Assembly (NCBI GenBank): GCA_008694505.1
Contig: VZDJ01000090.1
Span: 836,034-900,033 of the forward strand
Direction: 5' to 3'
Length of the DNA: 64,000 nt
Source of the DNA: Cyanoderma ruficeps
Taxonomy: Eukaryota > Chordata > Aves > Passeriformes > Timaliidae
Below the pieces are notes generated by a model. That model did no database searches. It saw only the letters and a program-made list of their open reading frames with translations, and was not told where the DNA came from. Of this stretch, positions 47,023 to 60,370 are shown in pieces. Made by a program: the position numbers and the translations under genes. How positions within the stretch are numbered: position 1 is the stretch's first letter; every line of letters starts with the position of its first letter.

Positions 47023-50000
47023 TTTTTATAACAACAACCATCAGAAAAGAAGAAATACTCTGGATCACCAGAGGAGAAGACGTGCAATCCAGGAGGCATT
47101 TCTGGTAGCTATAGGTGTGTGCTACTGTGCCTGTGAGAAATGCTGATCAGACTTCACCTGTGGAAGAGAACTGTGCTCATTTCTAGCCAAGAAAGCTTAA
47201 TTTGAAGTGCAGGTAAGAGAGCACTTTTGCACTCTATTTGAAGAGCAAGTAAGAGAGTATGGAGAGCTCACGGTGCACAAGGGGGCTGATTTGGTTAGTT
47301 AAGCAATGTGAAGTCTGTCCTCAAGGGAAATAAACACCAGGGAGGAAGTACAGCTTCAACTAGAGCCAGGCTGGCAGAGGCACAAGAGAATATAAACTAG
47401 CTGTGAATTCATTTAAGCTGGAAATTAAAAAACTTTAACCACTACCGCAGGTGGGTTCTGGGGCAGCCTGCCAAGGGGACTAGTGGGGACAGTAAATTAA
47501 CCAGTTTGGGGTTGGCACCTTTTGCCAGGGATTGTAGACCGTAGTGGTATGAGATCACACTTGGTCACCAGGAGTCTCCTTGCTTTTGCAAAGAGATCAT
47601 CCATCTTCCCACATCCTGAAACTGGTGCTAAATGCTTCAGAGGCAGATGCAGGCAAAACCTCCCCAGAAACATTTTCTCCTGATCTGAAAGGGCTGGGGC
47701 TTTGCTTTTCCTCAGAACTGGAGGGCACAGGGTAGTTTTTAACATGTGCACAAGTGCGACAGAAATTCTGAACATTCCTGTTACTGTAAAGGGGTCACAG
47801 CCCTCAAATCCAGCTGACATTTTGCTGCCTATTGAATTCATCACAACAGGAATATAATTGCACACTGCACAAAGAATTTTTGCAAATTAACTCCTTTCCT
47901 TGGCAATGGAAGAGCCTGCCACCAGCAGAGGAGGCAGACAATAGTCCAGCCTAGTTCCATACTGGACCAAGAGGGACGCTCTTGGAAAACTGCGGAAGAT
48001 GTGAGAAGAACACCCAAAAAGATGGGGTGCCTGTGGAACCAGTGGAGAAAACAGGTGGTTTTTATGAGTATTTCAGCTAAGCAGTGACTAGTACTAGGAA
48101 AAAGGATGAGGAAAGAAGAGCCCTGCAGGTGGGAACACAGACAGACTCCCATGGAGAGGATGGCAAAAAGGGAAAGGGGTCACAGAAGGAAAATGAGCAG
48201 CTATTCCAGAGCATACAAAGGAGGCAAGAAGTATGTCAGAGTTCTGAGAGACGCATTTGCAGCAGCTGACATGAACTGCGAGATTCTTCTGACTACTCTA
48301 CCTTGGTCTGCATCAGAATCCTGCAGAGCCAGGGCCTGATCCCAGGAAGGATGGTCCAGCTGTGGCAAGCAGTAGGCACAGCCCTCAGTGCCTGCTGTCA
48401 GGGGGTCTTTGTGCACAGGTACAGCCCCATGGGCAGCAGAGGGGGACACACATCATCGGTGCCAGCTCTGCCAACAGACCAGACTGTGGGCACCCATCTG
48501 GCACAAAGGGCCTTCAGAGGAGCACTGAGCCACTGCCCTGGTGGAGCACAGGCACAGCATCCCTGCATGGAGCTCTGGGGAACCACACAGAAACATGGTC
48601 ACCCCGCAGACCAGCAGATGCAATCTGGCTGGCGTCACCATGGCCTCTGCAGCCACCACTCCTCAGCTGCCACAGGGAGCTCACGGGAGGATGGAGGTGG
48701 TGGGCACGTGTCCTGCTGCCGGGCAGGGGCAGGGCTGCCATCCTCCCTGCTCCCCCCAGACATGCCTGAGGAAACCTGCTGTCCAGGGATGTGTCCCCCA
48801 GCCAGTGTCACCGGCACAATGGAGACTTGGTAATGTGTAACAGCACTTGGGTACGCACCAGCCCATCCATTTATCAGGGAGCAAACCACCCTGCCAAAGG
48901 TCTCCTTTGGAGAGCAGAGGCAAGGGCAGCCTCAGCAAACCCAGTAAATAAAATATTGACTCCTTTTGAGCACACAAAGACCATCTCTGACTCCAGCAGG
49001 ACCTCGGCACAGAGCAGTGGAGGATGGGGAGAACCTTAGAGAAGTCCTGCAGGGCGTCTGCCCAGCTGTGACACTTCTCCCCACTCTCCAGGTACGGATA
49101 GGCACTGGGGCAGAGGCCAAGCTGCTGGCAGCAGCTGCCCAGCACCTTCACGACCTTCAAGGGGAGCAGCAAGCTCCCCAGAAGAAACTGTGTCCCAAGA
49201 ATGCAGCAATTACCACCATTAACCCCAATCCCTGGTTACCACTTGGCACAGAGCAGCTGGAGGTGGCTGGCAAAAGTTGGACATCAGTGGTTGTGCAATT
49301 GAGGTCCTCTCCTACCTCCTCCCTTCTCTGAACCCATGTGGAAGCCCCATGCAGATACCCAAAGAGGGGTTGCAATGAATCACTGCACAAGAGTTGCTAA
49401 ACTTTCTGTGCTGGAGATGGCAGATCTCTTGCTCCTCATTTTGGGATGGGCATTTCTATGTACCCTCTCTTCTACAGCCCCCTAAACCTGATTCCTTTGC
49501 TGGGGTTGATGTGTCCAGGTATTTGTGTTCCCCTTTACTCAGGGTCTGTTTTCTCGGTCTGTTCTTCAGAAAAAAAATGGGTTAAAACAAGAAGACATTT
49601 AAAAATGAAAACTTACAATAATGCTCAGTACTTACCTCACTCTTGCCATCTTCAAAGTCATTTATAAATGCTAACTAATTAATTAATCTTCACATCTTCT
49701 CCAACTGAAATTCAGAGTCATGGCTGAAGTGAGCCGTGATAAACAAACGTGTGGTTTTCAGGTGAAGGGCAAAGGCAAACCTATGCTCCTGCCCTCTGTT
49801 TGCCATCCAGCAAGGCAATTTGCAGCAATACTTTCATTCTGCACTGCAACCCTCTCATTTATTTTTCAGTCCTACCAAAGGTCTGAAGTAATTTCATGTG
49901 CTACCTCCAGCTTTCCTTTTCTTAATGGAGGTCTTAAAAGGTGCTCCCTTTGAAAAGTAAACAAAATGGAAGACTTTCAGAGCTCTGTTTAATTCCAAAC

Positions 50001-52537
50001 TCTCCTAAAATCCATAACACAGTCAGCATATGGGAAGGGGTAGCAAGGCCTACCTATGGCTGTGCTTGGCAAATGCTGCTCCGAGAGGGATGAGCTGACC
50101 CAGGGAGATGGGGATGAGCCAGATGTCACATAACGGAATAACGGCAGAAGGACACAGCCAGACTTGTGCCAGCTGTGACTGAGCCATGAGGATCCGAGTC
50201 TGGGGCCTCGGCACAGCCTGGGGCTGGAGTGGGAAGCCCCCCCAGACCCACGTTGGTCCACATGCTGGCTGCTGGCACCTCTGGGGGCGATTTTGTGCTC
50301 CCAAGGCTGACAGCAGCGCGTGGCACAGAGCTCAGGCACCGCTCTGCCCGGTCTTTGCTGCACAGGGTGTCACACGAGCCCTATCACACACAACGAGCCT
50401 GGAACTCTCAGTGCTGGCTTCCAACTCCACTCCTGGGATCTGCGTCCGGGATTTAAACTGTGGATTCAGGGCATTTAAACAGACCCTTTGCATCTAATAA
50501 GCCACAGTTTGGTTAGATAGCAAAGCCCAGCAGACCAGAGAGGAGCTAAGACACTCAGGGCAAAGAGCTGTTACAACTGCTCTTCCTAAGCAGCAGCAGG
50601 TTCTTGTGGGACACAAATATCCTCCTCCTCCATTACTGGTAACTTCAGCTCTCCCTGGAGGTGACACTGCTCGAGCCCAGCTCCCCCTGGACATCAGCCA
50701 GTGGCTGTTAGGACACGTGCTTTGTCTGGCTGCTCAGCTCCATCCCAAGCCCATTCTCCTGTCTTTCTCATCACACCCCGATGGCTTTACAAGCAGCAAG
50801 GCTTTCAAAGGGTGCGAGGTGCCAGACATCTGGCAGGTGCTTGACAGGTATCTGCTCCCCTGTTGGCACCTTGGTCCCAGCCTAGCCCTTCCCAGGGAGC
50901 CGAGGATCTGACAGACACGGACATTACTGTTTCTTGCACACAATCCCAAACGCAGCAAGTGCAGTGCCTCTCCTCCCTGACAGAGACAGATGAAGGTGAT
51001 GTAACACAGGAGGAAGGCTCAGGCGATCTAAACAAAAGCTGGAAGCTTTGTCACAATCCCTCCCAACAACTTATGAAGAGCAGGATTCATCAGGTAGGCT
51101 CCTTATGGCTGCAAATTTGTCACATCTCTCTAGGTGGGTGTACACAATCCTGCCCAGCTATCCCCTCACGTCCTCCAGCAGCCAGATTTGCGTCTCCCAT
51201 CCGGGCAACTTCATCCCAAAACTCTCCTACTTGGCACTTCTGTGCCAGGCAACTACAGCCAAGGTGCTTAATGCCACATGCAACAGAAGGGGGGAAGGTG
51301 TGGGGCTGCCTGAGCTCTTGGGAGACCTCAGGCAGTGAGAGCTGTCACCCCAGGACAGCTGGCATATCCCTGTCCCCAGCAGAGCCAGCTGGTATGGCCA
51401 GCCCTGTGACCACACACGGAGGAACAAACAAAGCTGCTTGGAAGTTTTAGGAGTTCATGGGTTCGGGTGACGGGGCTTTCCCACTGACAGTCAGTGCTGT
51501 ATTACAGCAGCCCAGAATTAGCAAAGCAGCTATATGGCATCAAACCTGCATTTTGTGAGGTTTGAGATCTGAGATGGCACCTTGCTACCACCAAACAGGC
51601 ACAGACTCACCTCCCTCCCCACCACCTTCACAAGACTTGCTCACACCTACACTGCCTCGGCTCCAACTCTCACCTGTCTGCACAGGGAGCTGACCCAGGA
51701 GAGAAAACCCACCCCAGCCAGTGACCCCAACAAGCCCCCATAGAGACAAAGCTCCCAGCTTTCCTTCACTGGATTATTTTTTCCATGGTTTGTTCACACA
51801 CAGAAACACAGGTTCAGGGAATCAAATTTTAGTCTTGGCACAAGGCGCAGAACCAAGCGGGGGTGGGAGTCACGGTGTCAATTTACATTTACATCAGCTA
51901 CACGTCGTGGAGAGGCAGTGTGACACTGACATCCATCTGACTCGGCTCCAAGCCAGCCTTAAGAAGGCATCCTTTGAAGAATCCGAGTTAATTTTTTCCT
52001 GGGCATCTCACAGGAGTCACTTTGAGTGATTGGGATTTTTTTTTTTCCAACCAGACACCATCACCACCCAAGAACAGCTTGTGCAGCATCTATCCTGTGA
52101 GAACTCACACATGTGGGCATGGACTCTGTTACCTTCACCTGTCAGGCAAGTCCCCACATCACTTTCCGTTCTGTCCTGGATCACAGGACACAAAGTATTG
52201 ACACAAATAAGGACTTTTTCCTCAGTCTCTGCACCTTCTTCTGACACTACCTGAAAATCACCTTTTGAAGGGTCTAGAGGCAAATCAACCACACAAGAAA
52301 CACTTTAAATAAGATTTATGATTAATTTCGGTTTTATGGAGTCTCATCCCAATAGAGATACTGTGGCACTACCTTTGAAAAGGGAACCTAGTATTTTGAG
52401 GATATTCCACCCCAAAATGGGACAGATGCTCTTAATATCACACCTTATTTTGGAACCTCCAGAATCAGCATAGGAGGCAAAGAGATGCCACCCACACGAG
52501 CACAGGTTTGTACAGATATGTCCATAGATCTATATTT
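47023..52537. other. Intergenic MLF2-COPS7A, second part
   Basis: No gene supported. Long open frames on both strands at 48.3-49.2 kb reflect GC-richer composition and have no splice or family support. 47110-47260 may be a very old LINE remnant. Confidence 0.4.
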
Positions 52538-52543
52538 TTTATT
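52538..52543 (-). terminator. COPS7A: Candidate COPS7A polyadenylation signal
   Basis: AATAAA on the minus strand, about 540 bases after the COPS7A stop codon, next to an AT-rich tract (52530-52580). Confidence 0.5.
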
Positions 52544-53085
52544 GTTTTATATATATTTATAATATATTTATATATTTTTTAAAAGAATCCCTTCAAAAAC
52601 TACCCTCCCACCTAGCAAAACAAAGATAAAACAATCAAAGACGGTGTCCTGGAGCAAAGTATGCCAGGGGTCTCATAGAGCCAAAACGACTGCTGAGCAC
52701 CAGCACCCTCTTTCCAAGCTTCTGTGATGCCCTGGGGGTGCCAAGGTGACTGTCACACCTTTATGGCTCCTGAAACTGACCTGTCAAAGGACAGGGAGAG
52801 AGAAAGAGAGAAACACGTGGCCGTGGCGACGGGGGCTTGAGCGGTTGGGGATACAGCAACGCGTACAACCTGAAGCTCAGAGTGTGAAATGCTGTGATGA
52901 AAAGGAGGGAGACACTGCCTGGAACGTCGGTAAAGAAGAAAGGAAAGAGAACAAACATGCAAGAGAGTTAGTTGGCAAGATGGATCTCAGAGAAGAGCTC
53001 AGAAGCATCACACCTGGGACCCCTGCTACCCCTCCATCCCCCAAATCTCTTCCTCTCACCCTCCCAGTTGTGAAGGGAGATCCAG
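52544..53085 (-). other. COPS7A: COPS7A 3' untranslated region
   Basis: From the stop codon to the candidate polyadenylation signal. The end is inferred. Confidence 0.5.
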
Positions 53086-55531
53086 CTAGTTTGATTTAGA
53101 CCAAATCTTCGCGCTGCCCCGGAGCCTGTGGGCACAGGGGAAAAAAGAAAGAAAAATAAAAGGTCAAAGTGGACGCTCAGGCTCATATCTCACTTCCTTC
53201 CTAAGTGCACAGAGAAAAGTGCACTGATGTTCCCACCCACACTGCTCTGTCTGCCCACACTGCTCACCCTTTGGCTTTGGAGGTTTTCTTGCTCGCCTGG
53301 CGCTGGTTGGTGCCAGGGGCCGGCTCCCTGAGCTCCGTGAGGTGCTGCTCTGGGTCTTGGGATGTGGCTGCTGCAGCAGCTGCTGTTGTCACTTTAATGG
53401 TCTTCTTCAGGTTTGCCACCTGCAATAGCAGCAAAGCAAGAACCAATGGGCTTCCCAAAGCCGGGGCTTTTTTAGTTTTCCTTTGGGTTTTTTTTAATAT
53501 TTGTTTCTAAAGGAAGCCCTGGAGCTAAGAGCTGCAAGCAAAAGAGCCAACATCTGTCCAGGCCCCTGCACTGCAGAGGAGTATTAAGCTGATTTAGGAC
53601 TCTTCTTCAGGCACAAGTCCCTGGGGGGTCTGGCCTAGTGAAAAGGCAATGTCCCACTTCAGCAAAGACTGCAATAACCACAAGGTACTGGTTCTAGTTG
53701 TTTTAAGGCAAGGGGCACTGGGTGCTGCCTGCTGCACCCACTCACCTCGCTCTCGATCTGCTGCTTCAGGGCCAGCTGCTGCTCCTTGTGCTGGTTGGCC
53801 CGGCTGACCTGCTCTTCAATGCCCGACAGGACAACCTCACAGCCCTGGCACCTGGAGAGGAGACCCACAACTCAACAGGCCAAGGAACTGGCACAGCATA
53901 GAGAGAAACGTGAAAGACAGCAGATTTCAACTCCAGAGCTAAAAACACTGGGAGCTGACAGGCAGGGAAGATACAGGGGCAGGAATCTGATGTAATAACA
54001 CAAGGAATTACGTTATTATCTGGGAGGGGGACAGGTAACAAAGCCATGCTGGGTTAAGAAGTACAGAAACACTCAGGAAGCCTCCTGCCAGCACTGTGCA
54101 AAGCCCGCTGCATCCCCATCACCCCTCCAGACACAAACAGGGGAATCTGGGAAATTGTTTTTGGAAAATTTCTTTCCATAGGAGAAACGGAAAGGGGATT
54201 GAGTAGGTCACCTCCCAACACCACCCACCCTTAGTGACACACAAAGGATCCAGGGAAGCCACCAGCCATTCCTGCAACCTTTTTTGGGTGTTTGTACTGG
54301 GGGCTTCCTCCTCACCACTCCTGCAATGTGCGGGTGATGGTGCTAAGCTCCTCCCTCCGGATGTCCCTCCCAATGCTGTAATCCACCTCCAGGCGTTGGT
54401 TCCGTTGATCCAAGCTCCCTCGCAGCACATCTGCATACACAGCCTCAATCACCAGGTCCTCCAGCTGCCGGACATTCTTCAGCTGTAACTGCTCCAACAG
54501 CACTGAGTAGGGGATGCACTGTGGAAACATGATGGTAACTAGCACAAGGTAATCCCAGTGGGAGGAGAACTCAGGAAAAATAGGGCCACTACCTTGATCT
54601 TGGCAGCCAGAGTGACGACTGACAGGTGCCTCAGTTTGTTCTTCTGGGCCTCTGTCAAAGGAGGGAGGTTTGCTGCTTCAGCTGTTGTCAGAGGAAAGAA
54701 TGGAATATTAGAATTTATGCCTCGTTTCCCAGTTCTGCACAGAAGCATCTGTACCACACCCATCTCTTCAAACATCTGCACACCAATCCTCCAAGTGGTG
54801 CTTCATCTTGCCAAGCCATCCCCATCAATTCTCAGCTCAAAAGACCTTTTCTGAGCAGCCTTTCTTCCCACCACCCTCAGCTCAGCCTTTCTAGCCGTCC
54901 CATACGTTATTTGTGCGCGTCTGCACATCCCAATGGATACCTAAGTCTTTCCCCTGGGCCCTCAAAAACGTCTTTTCAGGATGCTCTCTGGCAGGCGGCA
55001 AATAGCAGCGTTAATTACAGCCAGGTACCCCGCTCGTCTGGGGCCCACAGCACGACCAGGCGTGTGTCGGGCCGGGGGCCCAGCCCTGCCTGACCGGGGG
55101 TCTGTCAGGGGAGGGAGGCGCTCTGCGCCCCGGGCCTCCGGCGCCTTTCCCGCCCCGCGGGATCCCCACCACCGGGCCGGGGGGCTCGGGACCCCGCCCC
55201 GCGCCCGGCCTCACCCAGGTAGTCCGCGTAGGTGCCGTAAGCGAAGATGGTGAGGAGGCGGAACACGGGGGAGAACTCGCTGTCGGCCAGCTGCGGGGAC
55301 ACACGGTCAGGCGGCGCCGCCGGGCCGCGGGCAGGGCCCGGCGGGGCCGCGGGGCCGGGCGGGTCTCACCTCGCGGACGGCGGGCATGTCCAGCAGCTCC
55401 CCGAACACGTAGATGCCGGGGGCCTCCAGCACCTGGTGGATCAAGCTGGCGAGCGCGGCGCCGCGGGCCGCCTTGGCCAGCAGCAGGAACTGCTCCTGGC
55501 TCTGCCCCGTCACCTTCCCCTCGGCCGCCAT
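53086..55531 (-). CDS. COPS7A: COP9 signalosome complex subunit 7a
   Basis: Subunit of the COP9 signalosome, which removes NEDD8 from cullin-RING ubiquitin ligases. Coding exons (minus): 55531-55370, 55290-55215, 54681-54593, 54518-54316, 53851-53746, 53419-53268, 53125-53086, all GT-AG, giving 275 aa, exactly the human length. The N-terminus [20 protein letters not shown] starts the helical part of the PCI domain (about residues 1-160); [20 protein letters not shown] and [19 protein letters not shown] are nearly identical to human. A coiled-coil helix ([20 protein letters not shown]) follows, then the alanine run in [20 protein letters not shown], and the C-terminus [10 protein letters not shown]. 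This end and the alanine run distinguish it from COPS7B. Confidence 0.97.
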
Positions 55532-55760
55532 GGCGGGGCCCGGCCCGGCCCGGCCGCGCTCGCTCGCCCCCCGCGGCCCCGGCCCCGCGCACCCGCCCGA
55601 CACCGCCGGCGCACAGCGGCCGCTTCCGCGTGTGACGCGCACCCGCCGCCCATTGGCGGAGACGGCGGCTCGTCCCGCCCCCGAGGTTTTCCCATTGGTC
55701 GGGCCGGGCGCCGCGCGGCGGCGCAGTCCCGCCGCCGCGGCGCCCCCCGCTGGCGGGGCT
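55532..55760 (-). promoter_or_regulatory. COPS7A: COPS7A CpG-island promoter
   Basis: Very CpG-dense. On the minus strand there are two CCAAT boxes (55652-55656 and 55694-55698) and an ETS-like GCGGAAGCG (about 55620-55628) close to the start codon; no TATA box. The 5' UTR is probably short (under 120 bases). Confidence 0.65.
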
Positions 55761-55826
55761 GAGTTCTGCCGGCCGCGGCGGCGCCTCGTCCGTGCGGCGG
55801 CCGGTGTGTCCGTCCGCGGCGTCCTC

Positions 55827-55912
55827 CGGCCATCCCAGACTATTCCCGGCCATCCCAGACTATTCCCGGCCATCCCAGGCCATTCCCGGCCACCCCCGGC
55901 CGCTCCCGGCCG
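55827..55912. repeat. 20-bp tandem repeat upstream of COPS7A
   Basis: Two exact copies of 'cggccatcccagactattcc' (55827-55866), a third with two changes (55867-55886), then shrinking C/G-rich derivatives. About 300 bp upstream of the COPS7A start codon, at the edge of the CpG island. Confidence 0.85.
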
Positions 55913-56260
55913 CCCTTGTCACCTTGCCACGGCAGCGTCCCCGGGCCAGCCCAGGCGGCGGTCTGCCTGGGGCGCAGCGTCCGCCCAGGCAGACAGTGGC
56001 CCCCGGCTGGTCCCCAGCCTTGGCCCTGCTGGCCCAGGCGCCGGCCAGCCCTCAAGGCCATTCTGCACTTTCTTCGTGCCCCGCCCTGCTCACCAGCAGC
56101 GTCTGCTCACTGTGCTCTTATTTTTCATCGCCCATCCTCTGTTAAAAGTCCCTTAAGCTGTTCGGCCATAGTGAGATGTGTTTTGCACAAGGCAATCAAT
56201 GCCAGATGAAGATCCACGTATTTATGGGTCTTGCCAGTCTGCTGAATATCTGCTCTTCAT

Positions 56261-56412
56261 CTGAACACCTGGAAATGTTCAAGGCCAGGATTGATGGAGC
56301 TCTGAGCAATGTGGTCTAATAGCACACCTCCCTGCCTCCAGCAGGGGTGTTGGAACAGGATGATTTTTAAGGTCCCTTCCAACCCAAGCCATTTGGTGAC
56401 TCTATGATTAAT
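56261..56412 (+). repeat. CR1 retroposon 3' end
   Basis: Sense-orientation CR1 3' end: 'caaggccaggattgatgg', 'aggggtgttggaacagg', 'ggtcccttccaaccc' and the terminal 'gactctatgatta'. Short and moderately diverged. Confidence 0.85.
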
Positions 56413-59400
56413 GTTGAAATAACTGGTGAGAAAACAGATGCACTACTATATGGCACGGTGCTTTTCACATCTCAATGATCTATTCTATAAGCACCACGCC
56501 AGAATTAAAAGAGGTGCATGGAATACCTTGTGTGTGCCCACACATCGCTCTCATTTTTCCTTTCACACCATTAAGATCTCACTATTTTGAGCAGTGTTTT
56601 GGGGATATGTAAATGTAAAAAATCTTATGTTGCAAAGCACTGTACTTATGTATTTAAGCTGTGCATTTCTTAAATCCCTGCAAGCCTCCCCTCCTCTACT
56701 GCATTAATTTTTGCAAAAAAATGACTTTACTATCTGCTGAATCATTAACCATCGCACTTGTCAAGAAATGCATCCCTGATGCAGACAGGGTATGGCCATA
56801 AAAAGATAGTTTAAATGCTCCACAAGGATAGAAATGTTTTTAGTGCACCTAAAGTATCTCTTCGTGGGTGTTTGAGTTACAGCAATGCGGTCATTGTTGA
56901 GGGCACGGTTCCCTGTGCCAGGTGAGAGAGAATAAAAAGTGGGGGTCATCTGGGGAAAAAACCTCCAAACCTTCAGAGCTTTTCTCATCTTGTATAAATC
57001 ACATGGTAGGCAGAGGTGAGTTGTGAGGGGGACTGGGAGGAGTGTAGTCATTTCAATAAACAATACTAAGCTGTTTGGCCAAGAGTTTCCAGTGCATCAC
57101 AAATTTCCTCATGGCTGGTTCCTTCAAAAATCCACAATGATTTTCCATGAAAGAAAAAAAAAGGCAACAAATTGATGGGAGCCTGATAAAGTCTATGCAG
57201 GTAGTGTGGTTTTAGCATGGTAAAATGGTAGAGCTATCAGGGCAAATTTGGACTCCAGCCCGTGATTGCCAGCAAGAGATTTGGTCTTCAGCTGGATCAG
57301 TTTAGTACATATTAAAGGCAGCTGACTTGTGCTTAGCCAGACTTCTGTAAGCATAACATCTTGAAATAAGTGCAACATCTTGAAATCTTCATCTGGGTAA
57401 AGTCTACGTTTGTTAAGGTTTTACTTGCCAGTATCAACAACTCCCTTCTCTTGCTTTGACTCTAGCTCTTGTCACACAGCTGCTGTGGCTGACTCATGAA
57501 AAAGGCTCCTTTGGGGTACAATCCTGCTCCAAACACAATTTAAGAGCTAGAAAATACAACCCGTGGCTGCCTCGGGGAATTGGATCATTGTCTCCCAAGC
57601 TCATTTGTACAACTGTATGGATTGTCACTACTCCTTCTCAGGGCCATCCTCTTCGGTCCCTAAGGCTCCTTTAGAGTTTGGTCTCCTCACTGAGGCTACT
57701 GACAGAAGGAGGGAAGAGTGTCAACAGTGATGGTCAATGTGAAAACCTGAACTTTTAACGTTAATGATCGTGCCACGAAGATTAGGTGGACATCACTTAA
57801 AACTAATTCCAGGCATAAGGAGAAAAACAGCTCTGAGTGCTGGGGCAGAGAAGCAAACATGTGCCCAGGGAGGGGAAGGCACCCAAACCCTCAGTCCTGC
57901 TCTTGTACGGCACATTTTCACTTATGTGCTCTGATGATCTTAGCTTTGAAATGTCACAGTCTCCTTTGCCTCAAAAATCTGAAGCTGAGCAAAGAAACTC
58001 CTGTGATCATCTTCCATTGGTAACTGAGCATGGGAACAGTCACTGAGCTCTCCCTAGGAAAGTGCCTCAAACCCAGTGGTTCAGGGCATTGTTGGAAGCC
58101 AGGCTGGGTCCTCAATGAACAAAGCAGTAGAGGAGCATTTCCTACGCTCAGGTCAGGTAAAATGGGACCAAGACACATTTTACCCAAGAGGCATTTCTTC
58201 AGGAAGATCATGATGACCCGGGGAAGCAGGAAAGTCTGTCAGTCTGTATTCTCAGAGCCAGCAATATTTGGGCTTCTCCATATAGCAGGATGAAAGGAGA
58301 GGCAGGACAGGTAAGGCTGGCTGAGCGCTGTGAAGGCAGGTTACAGGGCAGTATTGACAAGGGCACCATCTCCTCCCTGCTTTCCCCTCTCTGTTTCTGT
58401 ATTTAGGCCTGATTCACCGTAGCCTCACACCTGCTGTCTTCACTTACACCAGTGCGGGGTGCATTCAAATCAGGTTCAAACGTAACCCTGCTGATTTGTA
58501 GTGTTTTATTACTCTCTTCCCCACCCCCTTGCCAGCTCCTTCCATCTCAGTTTTATCTCTCTATCGATCTGTTTCTCTCACACTCTTTGACACGCTTGCT
58601 GCCTTTCATTATTAGTTAGATAAAGCCTGGCAGCCCGAGCATCCTAGCTACATGATGCTCTCTCTGTCTCCTTCTCCACTTTGGGCCCAGTTCCTATATC
58701 CTTTGTGCTGGGCTCCCATGTTTTTGTCTGCTCCTTTTTTATCCTGCGTCAAGGGCAAAGCCAGAAGGTCCTTTGAATTACTCAGATCCTGCATTCTCCA
58801 AATGAGAAGGTCATTGTCTTAATGAGTGCAAAAGTTCTGGGTAACATCCCCACAACTTAGCAAAACTTTGGCCTCATCCCTAGATTGGAGTGCTGGGTGT
58901 TGAAATTAAATTCCAGCCTCCTGGAGTCAGTAACTTCCACGCTTTTGCTTTCCTCACAAAGCAAACACCTATCTTTATGGTCACAGGCAAACTGTGAAAT
59001 GTGATTTTCATGTAACCAAAAGAGCCGAAAGTAGGAGGCAAAGAGTGCAGATGAAAGCAAGTCTGTACGACATTTCATAATTTTAAGATAAATCTTGTGA
59101 CATGGAGACGTTCTGTGTTGTTATTTCTGAATGTTTGGGATTTCTGATCCTAGCTGTAACCACCCCCTAGCATCATCCCTCTCTTCTGATCTCACTCTGA
59201 TCTTTACAGAAAGAAACCTCCATTCTCTTTGTGCTATAGATCCACTTTCTTTCTTCTGTGCTCACTGTCCCACTTTAAAGCTGTAGAGCTGTACGGGCTC
59301 ATTCTAGGTTGTTCCTTTCTTCACCACCACTGAATCCAAATAACTTGTCAAAACACTGAAGACTTTTTTTTTCACCAGCCCTTCTCCAAACATAGCAGAG

Positions 59401-59629
59401 TCACATCTCATGAGACGATTTTTCACAACTGTGTGTAACACGGACTCCGAGACAAAAACACTGTAAGGACAAAGGGGGCTGGCATGACTCTCTTGGATAC
59501 CAGTATGATACAGAAGGCTTTTAACCCTTTAGTTTGTACTGGGCTAATGCACACAGGTGTTACACCTAAAGTCAGCCCAGTATCAGCTGCTTCAGGGTAA
59601 CTGCATGATAATTCTTCCTCTGATCTGCC
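56413..59629. other. Intergenic, no supported gene
   Basis: AT-rich sequence with no exon series. A PIANP-like coding exon was looked for because of synteny and not seen. Confidence 0.4.
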
Positions 59630-60370
59630 CTCACGGCCCTCAGGATTTTGCAGACCAGGAACTGTCTTCCAGACAGGCCTCCAGTTGTGATTCAAAGACT
59701 TCAGAAGAGAGAGGATCTTGCACTTCACTAGGTAGTTTGTTTCTGTGATTAATCACTCTCCAGTGACTGGCTCTTGTTATTCTCTGCCAGAATATTTGGT
59801 AGACTTTTTCTCCAGGAAAGGAGTGATACTGCAAGCAAGTCATGTCTCGTTCTGCTTTTTGATATATTAAACAGGTTGACCTCTTTAAATTACTGAGATC
59901 TCCAGCCTTCAGATCACCTTTGATTCAAAGTTATTTTTAAAATATGGAGCATAAAGCACTGTACAGTTTTCCAGCATGAGACTTACTCAGACACAGAGAG
60001 AGGTTTAATAGTCTCCTCGCTTCCCATCCTTACTTCTGTCTTTACACAGGCAGGGATCACTTCAGATTCATTGCTGCAGCCTGGACCACTGATTCTGTGT
60101 TCAGTTTTCTGCCTGTTACAATCCCCACATCTTTTTCAGAGCACTTCTTTTCAGGACTGGAAGTTGTTCCCTGTAGACATGGGCATTTTTTTCCTGTTCA
60201 TTGCTGTACATTTTGCACTCAACAGTCTTATAAGAAGTTTTATGAGAATGACCACCTTATTGAAAGGGGCAGGTCACTCTGTCTTGGTCCTATCCTCATT
60301 ATTTTTAACACTATAACAATATTTGTGCCCTCAGTAAGTTGTGTCAGAATGAACTATATCTGCTCACCAA
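59630..60370 (-). repeat. Ancient CR1-like LINE remnant
   Basis: Antisense remnant of a deep-branching CR1: 'cttcactaggtagtttgtttc', 'attaaacaggttgacctc', 'ttactgagatctccagcc', 'ccacatctttttcagagca' in LINE order across about 700 bases, with many substitutions. Such old copies are shared by reptiles and birds. Confidence 0.55.

Noticed and set aside
48303..49172. Overlapping frames of 163-176 codons on both strands
   Set aside because: No recognisable family, no promoter or splice support.
55011..56156. Long open frames over COPS7A exons 1-2 and its promoter
   Set aside because: They only partly follow COPS7A and otherwise read through introns and CpG-island sequence in other frames.
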